Shown here in pieces: positions 1 to 8,492 of a stretch of 64,000 nucleotides of DNA; position 1 is the stretch's first letter, and every line of letters starts with the position of its first letter. The DNA comes from Terrimonas_A sp051954695 (GTDB taxonomy: Bacteria > Bacteroidota > Bacteroidia > Chitinophagales > Chitinophagaceae). The stretch spans positions 432,014-496,013 of the forward strand of contig JBQCHL010000018.1 of assembly GCA_051954695.1 (NCBI GenBank), given 5' to 3'. The notes under the pieces were generated by a model that had not been told where the DNA came from, did no database searches, and saw nothing but the letters and a program-made list of their open reading frames with translations. The position numbers and the translations under genes were made by a program.

Positions 1-437
1 ATTGCAAGCCCGATGATACCAATGGTTTTTGCTGGTAGCTTAATTAAGAGACTAAGGATAATAAAACCGCAACCTATAGCAGCAATCACATCAAACAGGA
101 AAATATTGAAATGAATATCAAACCATAGCCCAAAATTTACAAGCGTGAACTCTGCGATGATCAACCATATCCCGCGTGTTAATAAAAAAAGTTGTGTGGC
201 CGCTAAGTTGTTTTTGTTCTTCATGGAAATAAACGCCGATGTGCCAGCGAGGAACACAAAAGTTGGTGCACATAAATGCGTAATCCACCGCGTAAAGAAC
301 AGGGCAGGGGTAGTCGTATTTAAATCCGTGGGCTGTTGGGCAATAGAGGTAGTGTGCATCATGTCGCGCACATGGTCCAGCGCCATAATTATCATTACGA
401 TGCCCCGCATGACATCGATTGCCGCAATACGTTTCAT
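1..437 (-). CDS. DUF1624 / heparan-alpha-glucosaminide N-acetyltransferase-like membrane protein (partial)
   Basis: Reading leftwards from an ATG at 437, about 145 codons stay open to the window edge, so the C-terminal part is missing. The N-terminus begins MKRIAAIDVMRGIVMIIMAL and continues with LDHVRDMMH, the pattern of the DUF1624/YeiB-like acyltransferase family, whose members carry many membrane helices and move acyl groups across the inner membrane. Several hydrophobic segments follow. It lies 25 bases downstream of the TPR gene on the same strand and probably ends the same transcript. The acceptor is unknown. A second member of the wider superfamily is at 44951. Confidence 0.75.
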   Translation of the reverse strand, partial: MKRIAAIDVMRGIVMIIMALDHVRDMMHTTSIAQQPTDLNTTTPALFFTRWITHLCAPTFVFLAGTSAFISMKNKNNLAATQLFLLTRGIWLIIAEFTLVNFGLWFDIHFNIFLFDVIAAIGCGFIILSLLIKLPAKTIGIIGLA

Positions 438-462
438 ACGTGAATTTATAGCCTATTCCCCG

Positions 463-2649
463 TTATTTCAAAAAACTACTACCCAATGCAGGTATCGACG
501 GCCCGGCGGCATTGAAACCGCCCTTCACGCTTATTTCCACCTCACCCAGGGTTATGCCAGCTTTGCCTCCCCACGGGGCATCGTCTTTTTCACCTGTTGA
601 TTTATTTTCCATTGAGGTTAAAGTTTCTTTTACCTCTGCGCCTGCTTCTCCCTTTACTATCAGATCTACAGGGTTCATATTACCGTCAAACTTGATGGTG
701 GTTTCAGCAGTTGCGCCTATAGAGCCTTTGAGGTTTTTAGTGAGTTCAAACTCTTTTTCTTTGCCTGCTTTGGCAGATATGCTATGACCTGTTGTTTGCC
801 AGGTTACAGGGTCTACACTGCGCTCATAGGCAAACGAACCTGCTTTAAAATCGGCATAGACTGACCAGCCATTGCAGTCCATTTTTCCCCCGGTTACCAT
901 AAGATCAATTCCAAAATCCAATTCACAATGTTCTCTTTCCCATACCTGTATTTTTCCTCTTGTTGTATTATCTGCTTTTAAATGATCTCCACAGGGTTTT
1001 GCGAATCCGCCATCTACATTGAAAGGGAAAAGTGGCCAGGCAAAACTTTTCAAACTGGTCAGGTAACCGACGTATGCCTGGTAGTTGACCGGAGTGGGAT
1101 CCTGCATTGATTGCATCACGATAGTGTTCCAGAAAAGATATTCCTGCAAACGCTGGTTGAGCAGATCTTCTATTTTGCGGATGAATTGATTATTTATTCC
1201 GGCAATTTCTTTCAGCCATTTCGCCTGCCTTTCCTGTCTTAACGTACACAGCTCCTTTTCAATTTGCAGCAGGCGGGCATTTTCGGCATTCTTTGCTTCA
1301 CCGCCGTCCAGTTTTCCCTGTTCTTTTACCAGGGCATTTATCTTATTGTCATAATCCGTTTTCAATACCTGCTTTAATTCATTCTCCCTGCTCAATCTAT
1401 TTTCAGATTCTGCTTTCATCCGGCTGTAATACGATTTGCTGTATTGTGGATTATCAATACCTGCCAGCATCATTGCCCCTTGTGCGCTAAATGGATTGGT
1501 GAGTGATGCTTTCATATCCTGTACGGATTTTGCAAATCCCGGTTTTCCTGCATTGGCCATCACTTGCTGCATTTGTGCCATTCTTTTTGCCTGGTTATCC
1601 ATAACCTGCTTTTCATATTCTTTTGTAAATGCCTGGCCTGTTTTTTTTGCTTCATTTATAGTAGCATCGAGGTTTTTAAAATAAGCATTGATCTCGGGAT
1701 ATGCATTTACTGCTTCTTCATAAGACCCAGGGATCTCCGGTACCACAAACCGTTTGGTAATACTGTGGTCTTTATAATATTTTTTAAATCTTGGGCGGAT
1801 TAAACCGGTCATATCTGCTTGCGGTGCTACCTGTTGCAATAGGTTTACGAGTTCTGCTGTAGCTCCCCCGTTTTGAATGGCTTTTTGAGCATAACTGGCA
1901 CAGGCGGCATTATCGCCCTGCTGGCGTGTTATGAGTGCCATGGAACGCTGGGCCTCGGCATTGGCCGTGTCTTTACCTATAGATAATAACAGGTTTTGTT
2001 TCGCTTTGTCCGTATAACCAAGGCTCAAATATGCCTGCCCGATATTATTGAGCAATGTGCTGCTGCCGGGTACGAACTTTTGAGTGTATAACAGCAGTGG
2101 CAGCGATTTGTGTGCATATCCCGAAATGGTGAGAAGGGCGCCAAGATTATTGAGCGAAAGATAGTCGCCTGGATCGGTGATGCAGGCATTTTCAAGCAGG
2201 TACAATGCTTTGTCCAACTCATTATTGGCCCAGTAGAACATAGCAAATTGCCCGGTTTGCTTGCCTTTGCCCAGTAGCTTTTGTACAGCCTTCACGTTGT
2301 CGGGTTTCATTGCCGCCTCTGTTTGTGAAAAAATGGGTTTTAAATAGGCTACCAGTTTTTCTTTGCTGGCAGGAGTTGCGGGTATTACTAACGTAGAAAC
2401 CGTTGCAGGGATCTTATTGGGATCGCCCATGGGCATCATAGCCACACCGGATGCATTTGCCTGCTGCATATTTTTCTGGGCAGTTTGCATGGTTTGTTCA
2501 ACCCCCATTTTTTCCATCATGGCTCTTTGTTCGGGAGTCATCTTTTTTTTCAACTCCTCCATTTTTTTCATTGCATCTTCCATGCTTTTGTCTTTTTGTG
2601 CCACAACCATTATGGGAAGCATAAGGAGAATGGCAAATATGTGTTTCAT
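463..2649 (-). CDS. Secreted TPR-repeat protein of unknown function
   Basis: 728 residues with a Sec signal peptide (MKHIFAILLMLPIMVVAQ). Residues about 20-75 are Met/Lys/Glu-rich and probably coiled-coil. Around 125-260 helical repeats of TPR type are visible, for example the segments around 'SLNNLGALLTISGYA' and 'LLNNIGQAYLSLGYTDKA'. A long charged helical middle follows, then a C-terminal, glycine-rich beta-type region of about 170 residues. No catalytic motif was recognised. It starts 32 bases after the LamG-like gene and ends 25 bases before the DUF1624 gene, so the three probably form one operon. It is likely periplasmic or outer-membrane associated; the function is open. Confidence 0.8.
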   Translation of the reverse strand: MKHIFAILLMLPIMVVAQKDKSMEDAMKKMEELKKKMTPEQRAMMEKMGVEQTMQTAQKNMQQANASGVAMMPMGDPNKIPATVSTLVIPATPASKEKLVAYLKPIFSQTEAAMKPDNVKAVQKLLGKGKQTGQFAMFYWANNELDKALYLLENACITDPGDYLSLNNLGALLTISGYAHKSLPLLLYTQKFVPGSSTLLNNIGQAYLSLGYTDKAKQNLLLSIGKDTANAEAQRSMALITRQQGDNAACASYAQKAIQNGGATAELVNLLQQVAPQADMTGLIRPRFKKYYKDHSITKRFVVPEIPGSYEEAVNAYPEINAYFKNLDATINEAKKTGQAFTKEYEKQVMDNQAKRMAQMQQVMANAGKPGFAKSVQDMKASLTNPFSAQGAMMLAGIDNPQYSKSYYSRMKAESENRLSRENELKQVLKTDYDNKINALVKEQGKLDGGEAKNAENARLLQIEKELCTLRQERQAKWLKEIAGINNQFIRKIEDLLNQRLQEYLFWNTIVMQSMQDPTPVNYQAYVGYLTSLKSFAWPLFPFNVDGGFAKPCGDHLKADNTTRGKIQVWEREHCELDFGIDLMVTGGKMDCNGWSVYADFKAGSFAYERSVDPVTWQTTGHSISAKAGKEKEFELTKNLKGSIGATAETTIKFDGNMNPVDLIVKGEAGAEVKETLTSMENKSTGEKDDAPWGGKAGITLGEVEISVKGGFNAAGPSIPALGSSFLK

Positions 2650-2681
2650 CTGTATGGTTTTATTATTTGAATAAATGCAGG

Positions 2682-4538
2682 CTATTTTACCGGTGTGCTG
2701 CTTTTTACATAAATATTGCTGATGTAAATTTTGTCACTGCCGGAGTACCAACCGTATCGTTTAAATGTTTTTCCGGTAGGCAACGTATTATCATCGTACA
2801 TTACTTCTTTGCCATTTACTGTTACGGTTACCGCAGCGCCGTTCACAGCAATACTTACATGCGTGGCTTCATTCATTTTTATATTCGATAGTCTTACATT
2901 GGTAAGGGTTTCATTGTATGCCACTTCCATAAACCGTTTACTGGTTTCAGATTCTCCACTTGGCGCGAGATTGAATTGAAACCCGTTCCGGTTCATATCA
3001 TGCAGGTCAATCGAATTATATTTCTTGCTGTCATAAGTATCCAGTCTGAAAGTAACCGGTGTTCTTTTGTTTGACATATCACTGCTGAAGTACACATCAT
3101 AGCTGACAGTGAAACTGGCTGGAAGCGGTTTGGTAAGGTCAGGATAGAAGGTAAAGTCATTGGGTATGCTGATCCATTTACCTGCCTGGCCATTCAGGGT
3201 ATTCAAAGTTGCATTTGCAAAATCATGACCGTTGTGTCCATACGTATGCCAGCCTTTTGCAGAAAAAGCACCGGTTTGATAACCCTCGAAATCTTCATAC
3301 AAAATAGTAAAGGGGTCTTTGTTTTTTGCAGCAGTTGCTTGGGACACAGTTATGGGCACCGATATATTGTTGCCCGAAGATCTGGCAGGGGTATTTACCG
3401 GTGTATATGCAATGCTTTTCATTGCTTCGGGTTGAGCCAGCCATTTGGCGGCATAATCGAAATTGAAATTGCGCAACAAGGTATTTACGAAATAATCTCT
3501 TCCTGAAGAGAATGCAGGGTCGAATTGTGACAAGTTGTCCACCACATTTCCGTTATCCGAGAACTTCATGTACAACCACATAGGTTTATCTGTCCTTGAC
3601 TGATCGATCGTTTGTTTGGTGGCAGCAACAAGGAACCGGTACTCCGGGAATGTTTTGTTGCCCGGTAAACCATTGATGATGCTTTCCGGGTTTAAAACAG
3701 CATGACCAGCCCCATCTTCCAGCATGGCATATTGCTCTTTTAGCCTGGTTGCTTCATTGTAATAAGGTTTTAAGCGATCCAGGGTTTGCTGCAGGGCTTT
3801 TACTATATAAGGATTTTTTTGTACAATACCCGGGTATGCAGCCAATTGCTGATTGATATATTTCACAGCATCTTTTACCAGTATGGGTTTAAAAGGCCAT
3901 TCGCTGTTTTTTGTAATCACCACGCCAATCCCGTTAAACGGCTTTCCGTTATTGTGATAATGATCGAGGTAGGTGCGGTAAGCATATAGCTGAGGTAAGA
4001 TCCGTTTATCAACGCCTTCGGCTTTTAATTGATCATCAGTATCTCCGGTACTGAGCTGTGCATGTTCAGCAAAAAGATATAATCCGTCTGGGTTGAAACT
4101 ACCCTTTATATAATCGCCGGGAAAATTATTAAAGCCAAGCCCCATATAAAGTCCATGCTCGCCATCGGTGTATAATTTGCCGTTTTTATAAGTGGCGAGA
4201 AATCCGGCTATCTGGATACCATAAGTGTGCAGAGCCGGTGCTTCAAGAGGCCACCAACGGCTGTTGTCTTTGAACACATACCTCATAACAACTCCCTTGG
4301 GCAATACAGATTGTTTTACCCAGTTGAACAGCATGTCAGCTGCCTGCTGCTGCCATACTGTATAACTGGCACCTGCTGCATATTGATCTTTTATTGGTTT
4401 GTATATCTGCTGTTTTGGTGCGTTAAGCAGGTATCTCCAATCCAATATAGAATCTCTGCTTAGTTCAGTATCGGTGCGCTGGGCCCGGGTGTTGCATACT
4501 GCAAGAAGCAGCGTTGTTATCGCGATCAGTTTTTTCAT
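2682..4538 (-). CDS. Secreted protein with C-terminal LamG/concanavalin-like domain
   Basis: 618 residues from the ATG at 4538. The frame is open nine codons further upstream, but the signal peptide MKKLIAITTLLLAVCNTRAQ begins here. The first 400 residues match no family I recognise. Residues about 410-618 ('ILYEDFEGYQTGAFSAKGW' through 'GKTFKRYGWYSGSDKIYISN') look like a jelly-roll LamG-type domain, usually used for carbohydrate or protein binding. It is the first gene of the minus-strand set with the TPR and DUF1624 genes. No glycosidase active site is evident. Confidence 0.75.
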   Translation of the reverse strand: MKKLIAITTLLLAVCNTRAQRTDTELSRDSILDWRYLLNAPKQQIYKPIKDQYAAGASYTVWQQQAADMLFNWVKQSVLPKGVVMRYVFKDNSRWWPLEAPALHTYGIQIAGFLATYKNGKLYTDGEHGLYMGLGFNNFPGDYIKGSFNPDGLYLFAEHAQLSTGDTDDQLKAEGVDKRILPQLYAYRTYLDHYHNNGKPFNGIGVVITKNSEWPFKPILVKDAVKYINQQLAAYPGIVQKNPYIVKALQQTLDRLKPYYNEATRLKEQYAMLEDGAGHAVLNPESIINGLPGNKTFPEYRFLVAATKQTIDQSRTDKPMWLYMKFSDNGNVVDNLSQFDPAFSSGRDYFVNTLLRNFNFDYAAKWLAQPEAMKSIAYTPVNTPARSSGNNISVPITVSQATAAKNKDPFTILYEDFEGYQTGAFSAKGWHTYGHNGHDFANATLNTLNGQAGKWISIPNDFTFYPDLTKPLPASFTVSYDVYFSSDMSNKRTPVTFRLDTYDSKKYNSIDLHDMNRNGFQFNLAPSGESETSKRFMEVAYNETLTNVRLSNIKMNEATHVSIAVNGAAVTVTVNGKEVMYDDNTLPTGKTFKRYGWYSGSDKIYISNIYVKSSTPVK

Positions 4539-4719
4539 TGTATAACGAAAGGGGTTTGCAGTCACTTAGACGGTATAAAAATATACTGGGAGAGCCGGCA
4601 GGGCAATCATTAAAAAAGATGAGTTTTGGGGCTTTCCCATTTGGAAAGAAGCCGGATCAAGGCGCAATCACCCCTTCAGATTGTCGTTTTATTCCCTCAG
4701 AGGTCTGGCAAAGACGACT

Positions 4720-4727
4720 TAGTTTTG
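4720..4727 (+). promoter_or_regulatory. Possible -7 element (TAGTTTTG)
   Basis: Matches the Bacteroidota -7 consensus TAnnTTTG. It sits only 20 bases before the ATG at 4748, and no clear TTTG -33 box lies 19-21 bases further up. The following GAGGA (from 4727) could act as a ribosome site. Weak call. Confidence 0.25.
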
Positions 4728-4747
4728 AGGAAACAACTCTTTTTATT

Positions 4748-5323
4748 ATGAGAAAATTAATAATGAAGATGTCGATGTCACTCGATGGATTTGTTGCCGA
4801 CGTCAATGGGAAAAACGACTGGATCTTCAAGACCGGTGATGAGAAATCCAAAGCCTGGTCTCTCGAACAATTCCAGGAAGCAGGGCTGATTATTATGGGC
4901 AGGAAATCATTTGAGGGCATGGCGCCTTACTGGATAACTTCGACCGATGCTTTTGCCGGGCCAATGAACGAGATACCCAAGGCCCTCTTTACCAGAAAAG
5001 GATTTAAAGGTATCGATCCGGAGCATAAGCAGTCGCCTACCGCTGCTTCCTGGATAAACGCACAGGTCTTTGGCGACCTTGCTGAAGGAATCAGAGAGCT
5101 CAAAGCAGGAGAGGGGAAACCGGTGGTGGCAATTGGAGGCGCCGAATTCATGCAGAGCCTGATAGCGACTGGACTTGTAGATGAATTCTATCTGGCTATT
5201 CATCCAGTGGCTTTAGGGGCCGGACTGCCGATCTTCAATGGTCTTACAGATCCACTCTACTTGAAATTGGTTGATGTTAAGGTTTTCCCGAAGGGAACCA
5301 CTGTGCATATTTACAGCGTATAA
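4748..5323 (+). CDS. Dihydrofolate reductase family protein (RibD C-terminal-like)
   Basis: 191 residues from the ATG at 4748, chosen because MRKLIMKMSMSLDGFVADVN is the normal N-terminus of this family; the frame is open upstream but resembles nothing there. Seen: 'SLDGFVA' near residue 11, 'LIIMGRKSFEGM' for the nucleotide site, and 'VVAIGGAEFMQSLIATGLVD' near the C-terminus. The family binds NADPH and reduces pteridine- or riboflavin-precursor-like substrates; most standalone bacterial members have no assigned substrate. A GAGGA sequence lies about 17 bases before the start. The stop is followed after 8 bases by a truncated gene remnant. Confidence 0.88.
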   Translation: MRKLIMKMSMSLDGFVADVNGKNDWIFKTGDEKSKAWSLEQFQEAGLIIMGRKSFEGMAPYWITSTDAFAGPMNEIPKALFTRKGFKGIDPEHKQSPTAASWINAQVFGDLAEGIRELKAGEGKPVVAIGGAEFMQSLIATGLVDEFYLAIHPVALGAGLPIFNGLTDPLYLKLVDVKVFPKGTTVHIYSV

Positions 5324-5331
5324 GGTGTATC

Positions 5332-5697
5332 TTGAGGGATGCTGTCGGAAAACCAGGGATCATGGTCAAGGGAATATACTATCCGTTCCTGGATACATTC
5401 ATGTATGCCTTCCCTTATACTTTCAGGAATATGGCCGCAGAGACCGGAACTATTGTGTCGCTTAAGGTTTCCACAGATATTGGCGGCGAGTGGAGTATTG
5501 TGAAAACGGACAGCGGTTGGGAATTGAATAAAAATGCATACCACAATACTCAGACCCAGGTAACAATTGATCCTGATACGGCCTGGAAGTTGTTTTCAAA
5601 AAGCTGGACGCCTGAGCAGGTCCTGGATAAAGTTGAAATAAAGGGCGACCGATTGTTGGGAGAACAGGCTTTAAAGATGGTTGCCGTGATGGCATAA
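5332..5697 (+). pseudogene. 5'-truncated maleylpyruvate isomerase-like (MDMPI) gene remnant
   Basis: An open frame of 121 codons whose first possible start is TTG; the first ATG is at residue 11. The protein ('MVKGIYYPFLDTFMYAFPYT', 'GEWSIVKTDSGWELNKN', 'VTIDPDTAWKLFSKSW', 'IKGDRLLGEQALKMVAVMA') looks like only the C-terminal third of the mycothiol-dependent maleylpyruvate isomerase / DinB-like family, whose full members are about 250-280 residues with an N-terminal metal-binding helical bundle. That bundle is absent. No start with good context is present, so I read this as a decayed fragment joined just behind the reductase-like gene. A functional small protein is possible but less likely. 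Confidence 0.6.
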
Positions 5698-5723
5698 AAA
5701 AGTACCTCTTTAGCAGTAATTTC

Positions 5724-6338
5724 TTATACCAACCCCTGCTTTGTCGCTTTACTGATCAGAATCGCCGTGTTTTTAGCATCAAATTTTTCAAGCAGGCTTT
5801 TGCGATGGGTGTTGACGGTGGCAACGCTGATGAAAAGCTTCTCTGCGATCTCTGTATTGGTAAGCCCGTTTGCGATCAACTGCAGTACTTCTTTTTCCCG
5901 CCGCGTTATCAGTGGTGTTTTATCGTCCTGTTCTTTTAGTGAAAGGGCTGCTTCTGCACTTAAATATTTCTTCCCGGACATCACGATGGTAATTGCTTTG
6001 AGCAATTCCTCCCTCGACGCATTTTTTAATATATAACCCGATGCGCCATTTTCTATCATATTGCGGATAATAGCCTGCTGATTAAATGTGCTCAGACCCA
6101 ATACAAACACAGAAGGATATTTTTGATTTACTTCCTTGCATAAATCGATGCCACTTTTATCGGGAAGGCTCACGTCCATCAATATTACGTCTGGTTGCTG
6201 TTGCTTCAGAAAACCAAGACAGGAAGCTGCATTGGTAGCATGGCCGATCCATTCAATGTCCTTCTCGTTTTTTAATAACGAGCGAATCCCTTCAATCACC
6301 ATGTAATGATCATCTACTATAAATACAGATGCTTTCAT
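5724..6338 (-). CDS. NarL/FixJ-type response regulator
   Basis: 204 residues from the ATG at 6338 (one codon inside a TTG-led frame). Receiver domain 1-120: acidic pair D9-D10, phospho-acceptor D55 in 'VILMDVSLPDKSG', and the conserved Lys in 'GYILKNAS'. C-terminal LuxR-type helix-turn-helix: 'LITRREKEVLQLIANG' then 'TNTEIAEKLFISVATVNTHR'. It starts 45 bases after the histidine kinase stop on the same strand, so the kinase is its obvious partner. Targets are unknown; the divergent secreted-protein pair at 8493-10837 is one candidate. Confidence 0.93.
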   Translation of the reverse strand: MKASVFIVDDHYMVIEGIRSLLKNEKDIEWIGHATNAASCLGFLKQQQPDVILMDVSLPDKSGIDLCKEVNQKYPSVFVLGLSTFNQQAIIRNMIENGASGYILKNASREELLKAITIVMSGKKYLSAEAALSLKEQDDKTPLITRREKEVLQLIANGLTNTEIAEKLFISVATVNTHRKSLLEKFDAKNTAILISKATKQGLV

Positions 6339-6383
6339 CAATAAAATAAAAACTGAAGGCTGTTTATTAAAATTAATGTGACT

Positions 6384-8327
6384 TTAAATACTTATTTCAA
6401 TTAGAACAGAAGCGCCTTTTCCAGGTGATGACACTATGTCCAGCTTTCCTTTTAAGAACTCTACCCGGTTTTGAATATTGCTCCAACCTATCCCGGACGA
6501 TTGTTTTAATGCGGCTGTGTCAAATCCTTTGCCATCGTCTTCTACCGTAACGGTCAATAATTTTTCCTGTTCTACTGCATGAACCTGTACCAGGACGTTT
6601 TTAGCTGCAGCATGTTTAATGGAATTGTTGACCAGCTCCTGCACTATACGGTAAATAGTAATGGCAATAGTTTGCTCTACTTCTACATTATCCATACCGA
6701 TAGCCTGGTAATTGGCATGGATTACACCGCTTCGGTTGATCTCATTACAGAAGTCCTTCAGGGCGGTGTTGAGCCCATACCTTACCAGTACTTCTGGCAT
6801 CATATTATGAGCTACACGGCGCATTTCCCTGATGGAACTGTCCAGCATATCAATGCTGCGTTCAAATGCCCGGGCATTGTCGGGCGTCATTATCAGATTT
6901 TCTTTCATATTGCTTAAAGAGTGTTTAATTCCGCTTAGCATTCCGCCCAATCCATCATGAAGATCTTTAGCCAGGCGGGTACGTTCCTGTTCTTCACCTT
7001 TAAGTACTGCTTCTGTGGCAGCAAGTTGCTTTTCTGTTTCCAGTTCTGTGATGCGCTGCTGTTGTACTTTACGGCGGATCTTATAATTCCGCCAGGCGAG
7101 CATCAGGGCGATCAAAAGGATGACAGCGCTGATCAAGAACACATAGTTCAGCATGTTTTTCTGCCTGATGACAGACTGCTGTGCTTTTATTTGTGCTTCT
7201 TTTTTTTCAACACTGTATTTTGTTTCCAGTTCTTCAGTGTAGAAGTTTAATTCTTTGAGATTTGCGGCACTGATAAGCGAATCATATTTAAAAGAATAAT
7301 TTCCTCCTTCCTTTATATTTTCCTGCATGTAGTGGAAGATCGAATAGCTACGGTACAGGTTACCCAGAGCGTCCGCATTGATCTCTTTTTGGGCGATATT
7401 AATGCCGGTATCCAGTTCAACTTTTGCAAGGGCATATTTTTTCCGGGAAATCAAACTCAAAGCAAGTGCATTATGCACTTCAGCCGATGTTTGCCTGTCG
7501 GGAAGCTTTTTGGTATATTCTGCCAGCTCTTTTGCATAGCTTTCTAAAGCTTTTATGTTCCCGTTTCTAAAATTGTCATAGCAAAGATTAAGCAAAGCAT
7601 AATTGATATTGACAACATCTTCTTGTTGCCTGGCGAATTCCAACTGCCTTTTACTGATGCTGGTAGAGCTGTCAAGCATATTCAACTGGGAGTAGCTGGC
7701 AGATAAATTGTTTAACCCCATCAGTACGGCAAAAGGATTATTAAACGTTTTCCCGAATTCAATGGCTTTCCCGGCATATATAATTGACTTGTCGAACTGC
7801 TTTAAATTGAAGTAGGTGTTTGATGCAGTAAGGTTCCGGATGGGAAAACTTAAGCTGTCTTTTGTTTTTTCAGATATATCGAGGCATTTTAAGATACAAT
7901 CGATCGCAGCTCTGTGTTGGCCAAAGTGGTTATAAATGGCAGAAAGGTTATTGTAGGCTTTAGCCAATAGCTTCATGTCATTTTCCTTCTCAGCCAGGTC
8001 CTTGTTTTTTAATGCATACTCGAGAGATCTCTTATAGTCATTGTTGTAATAATAGTATTCTGCAAAACCGACATTGATATAAAAATCGAATTTATCTGTT
8101 TTTATCTTTCTCGATAGTCTGGTTGCCTCATCTAAATAGTAATAAGCGCTATCATAGTTTTTAGTGGAATATAATTTTTGAATATACATCAGCAACCTGA
8201 TCTTGGATGTATCTTCCTTTGCTGATTGCAGGGCATGGATAAGGCTGTCTTTGTTCATTCCTGTTTGTGTCTCACCATTGGGCACAAAGAACATAACAAC
8301 AATGATATATAGTAGCAGTCTCTTCAT
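6384..8327 (-). CDS. Sensor histidine kinase with periplasmic TPR domain (HisKA_3/HATPase)
   Basis: 647 residues. Signal peptide MKRLLLYIIVVMFFVPNGETQ; helical TPR-like repeats about 35-370; one membrane helix about 393-415 ('LNYVFLISAVILLIALMLAW'); coiled linker; HisKA_3 with phospho-acceptor H457 in 'RLAKDLHDGLGG'; HATPase with N-box 'QELVNNSIKHAAA', 'DDGKGFD' and 'GIGWSNIQNRVEF'. This is the common Bacteroidota TPR-kinase layout (NarX/DesK-like catalytic half). It forms an operon with the response regulator downstream and is divergent from the unknown secreted gene at 8493. Confidence 0.93.
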   Translation of the reverse strand: MKRLLLYIIVVMFFVPNGETQTGMNKDSLIHALQSAKEDTSKIRLLMYIQKLYSTKNYDSAYYYLDEATRLSRKIKTDKFDFYINVGFAEYYYYNNDYKRSLEYALKNKDLAEKENDMKLLAKAYNNLSAIYNHFGQHRAAIDCILKCLDISEKTKDSLSFPIRNLTASNTYFNLKQFDKSIIYAGKAIEFGKTFNNPFAVLMGLNNLSASYSQLNMLDSSTSISKRQLEFARQQEDVVNINYALLNLCYDNFRNGNIKALESYAKELAEYTKKLPDRQTSAEVHNALALSLISRKKYALAKVELDTGINIAQKEINADALGNLYRSYSIFHYMQENIKEGGNYSFKYDSLISAANLKELNFYTEELETKYSVEKKEAQIKAQQSVIRQKNMLNYVFLISAVILLIALMLAWRNYKIRRKVQQQRITELETEKQLAATEAVLKGEEQERTRLAKDLHDGLGGMLSGIKHSLSNMKENLIMTPDNARAFERSIDMLDSSIREMRRVAHNMMPEVLVRYGLNTALKDFCNEINRSGVIHANYQAIGMDNVEVEQTIAITIYRIVQELVNNSIKHAAAKNVLVQVHAVEQEKLLTVTVEDDGKGFDTAALKQSSGIGWSNIQNRVEFLKGKLDIVSSPGKGASVLIEISI

Positions 8328-8400
8328 TCAGGAAGTATTAGGCGATTTTAATTATTGCAAAATAAGTAATAGGATGGCTTGCCTAATATCCTCTTTTTTA

Positions 8401-8431
8401 ATGATTTTCCGGTACTTATCTGGAAAATCAT
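8401..8431. repeat. Perfect 10-base inverted repeat in a divergent promoter region
   Basis: ATGATTTTCC (8401-8410) and GGAAAATCAT (8422-8431) are exact reverse complements around an 11-base centre. A TTTTTAATGATT direct repeat also overlaps the left arm and recurs just after the right arm. It lies between the kinase start (8327, minus) and the secreted-protein start (8493, plus). It could be an operator or an RNA hairpin in the leader. Confidence 0.5.
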
Positions 8432-8492
8432 CCTTTTTAATGATTGTGCTACCCCGGGGTTCAGGCTACTTTTATCCGACAGAATTTTACAA

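Noticed and set aside
145..600. 151-codon plus-strand frame
   Set aside because: Antisense to the DUF1624 and TPR genes, both of which have recognisable N- or C-termini here.
4628..4653. CTTTCC/GGAAAG hairpin ahead of the reductase-like gene
   Set aside because: Imperfect stem with no match to a riboswitch class I know; left unassigned.
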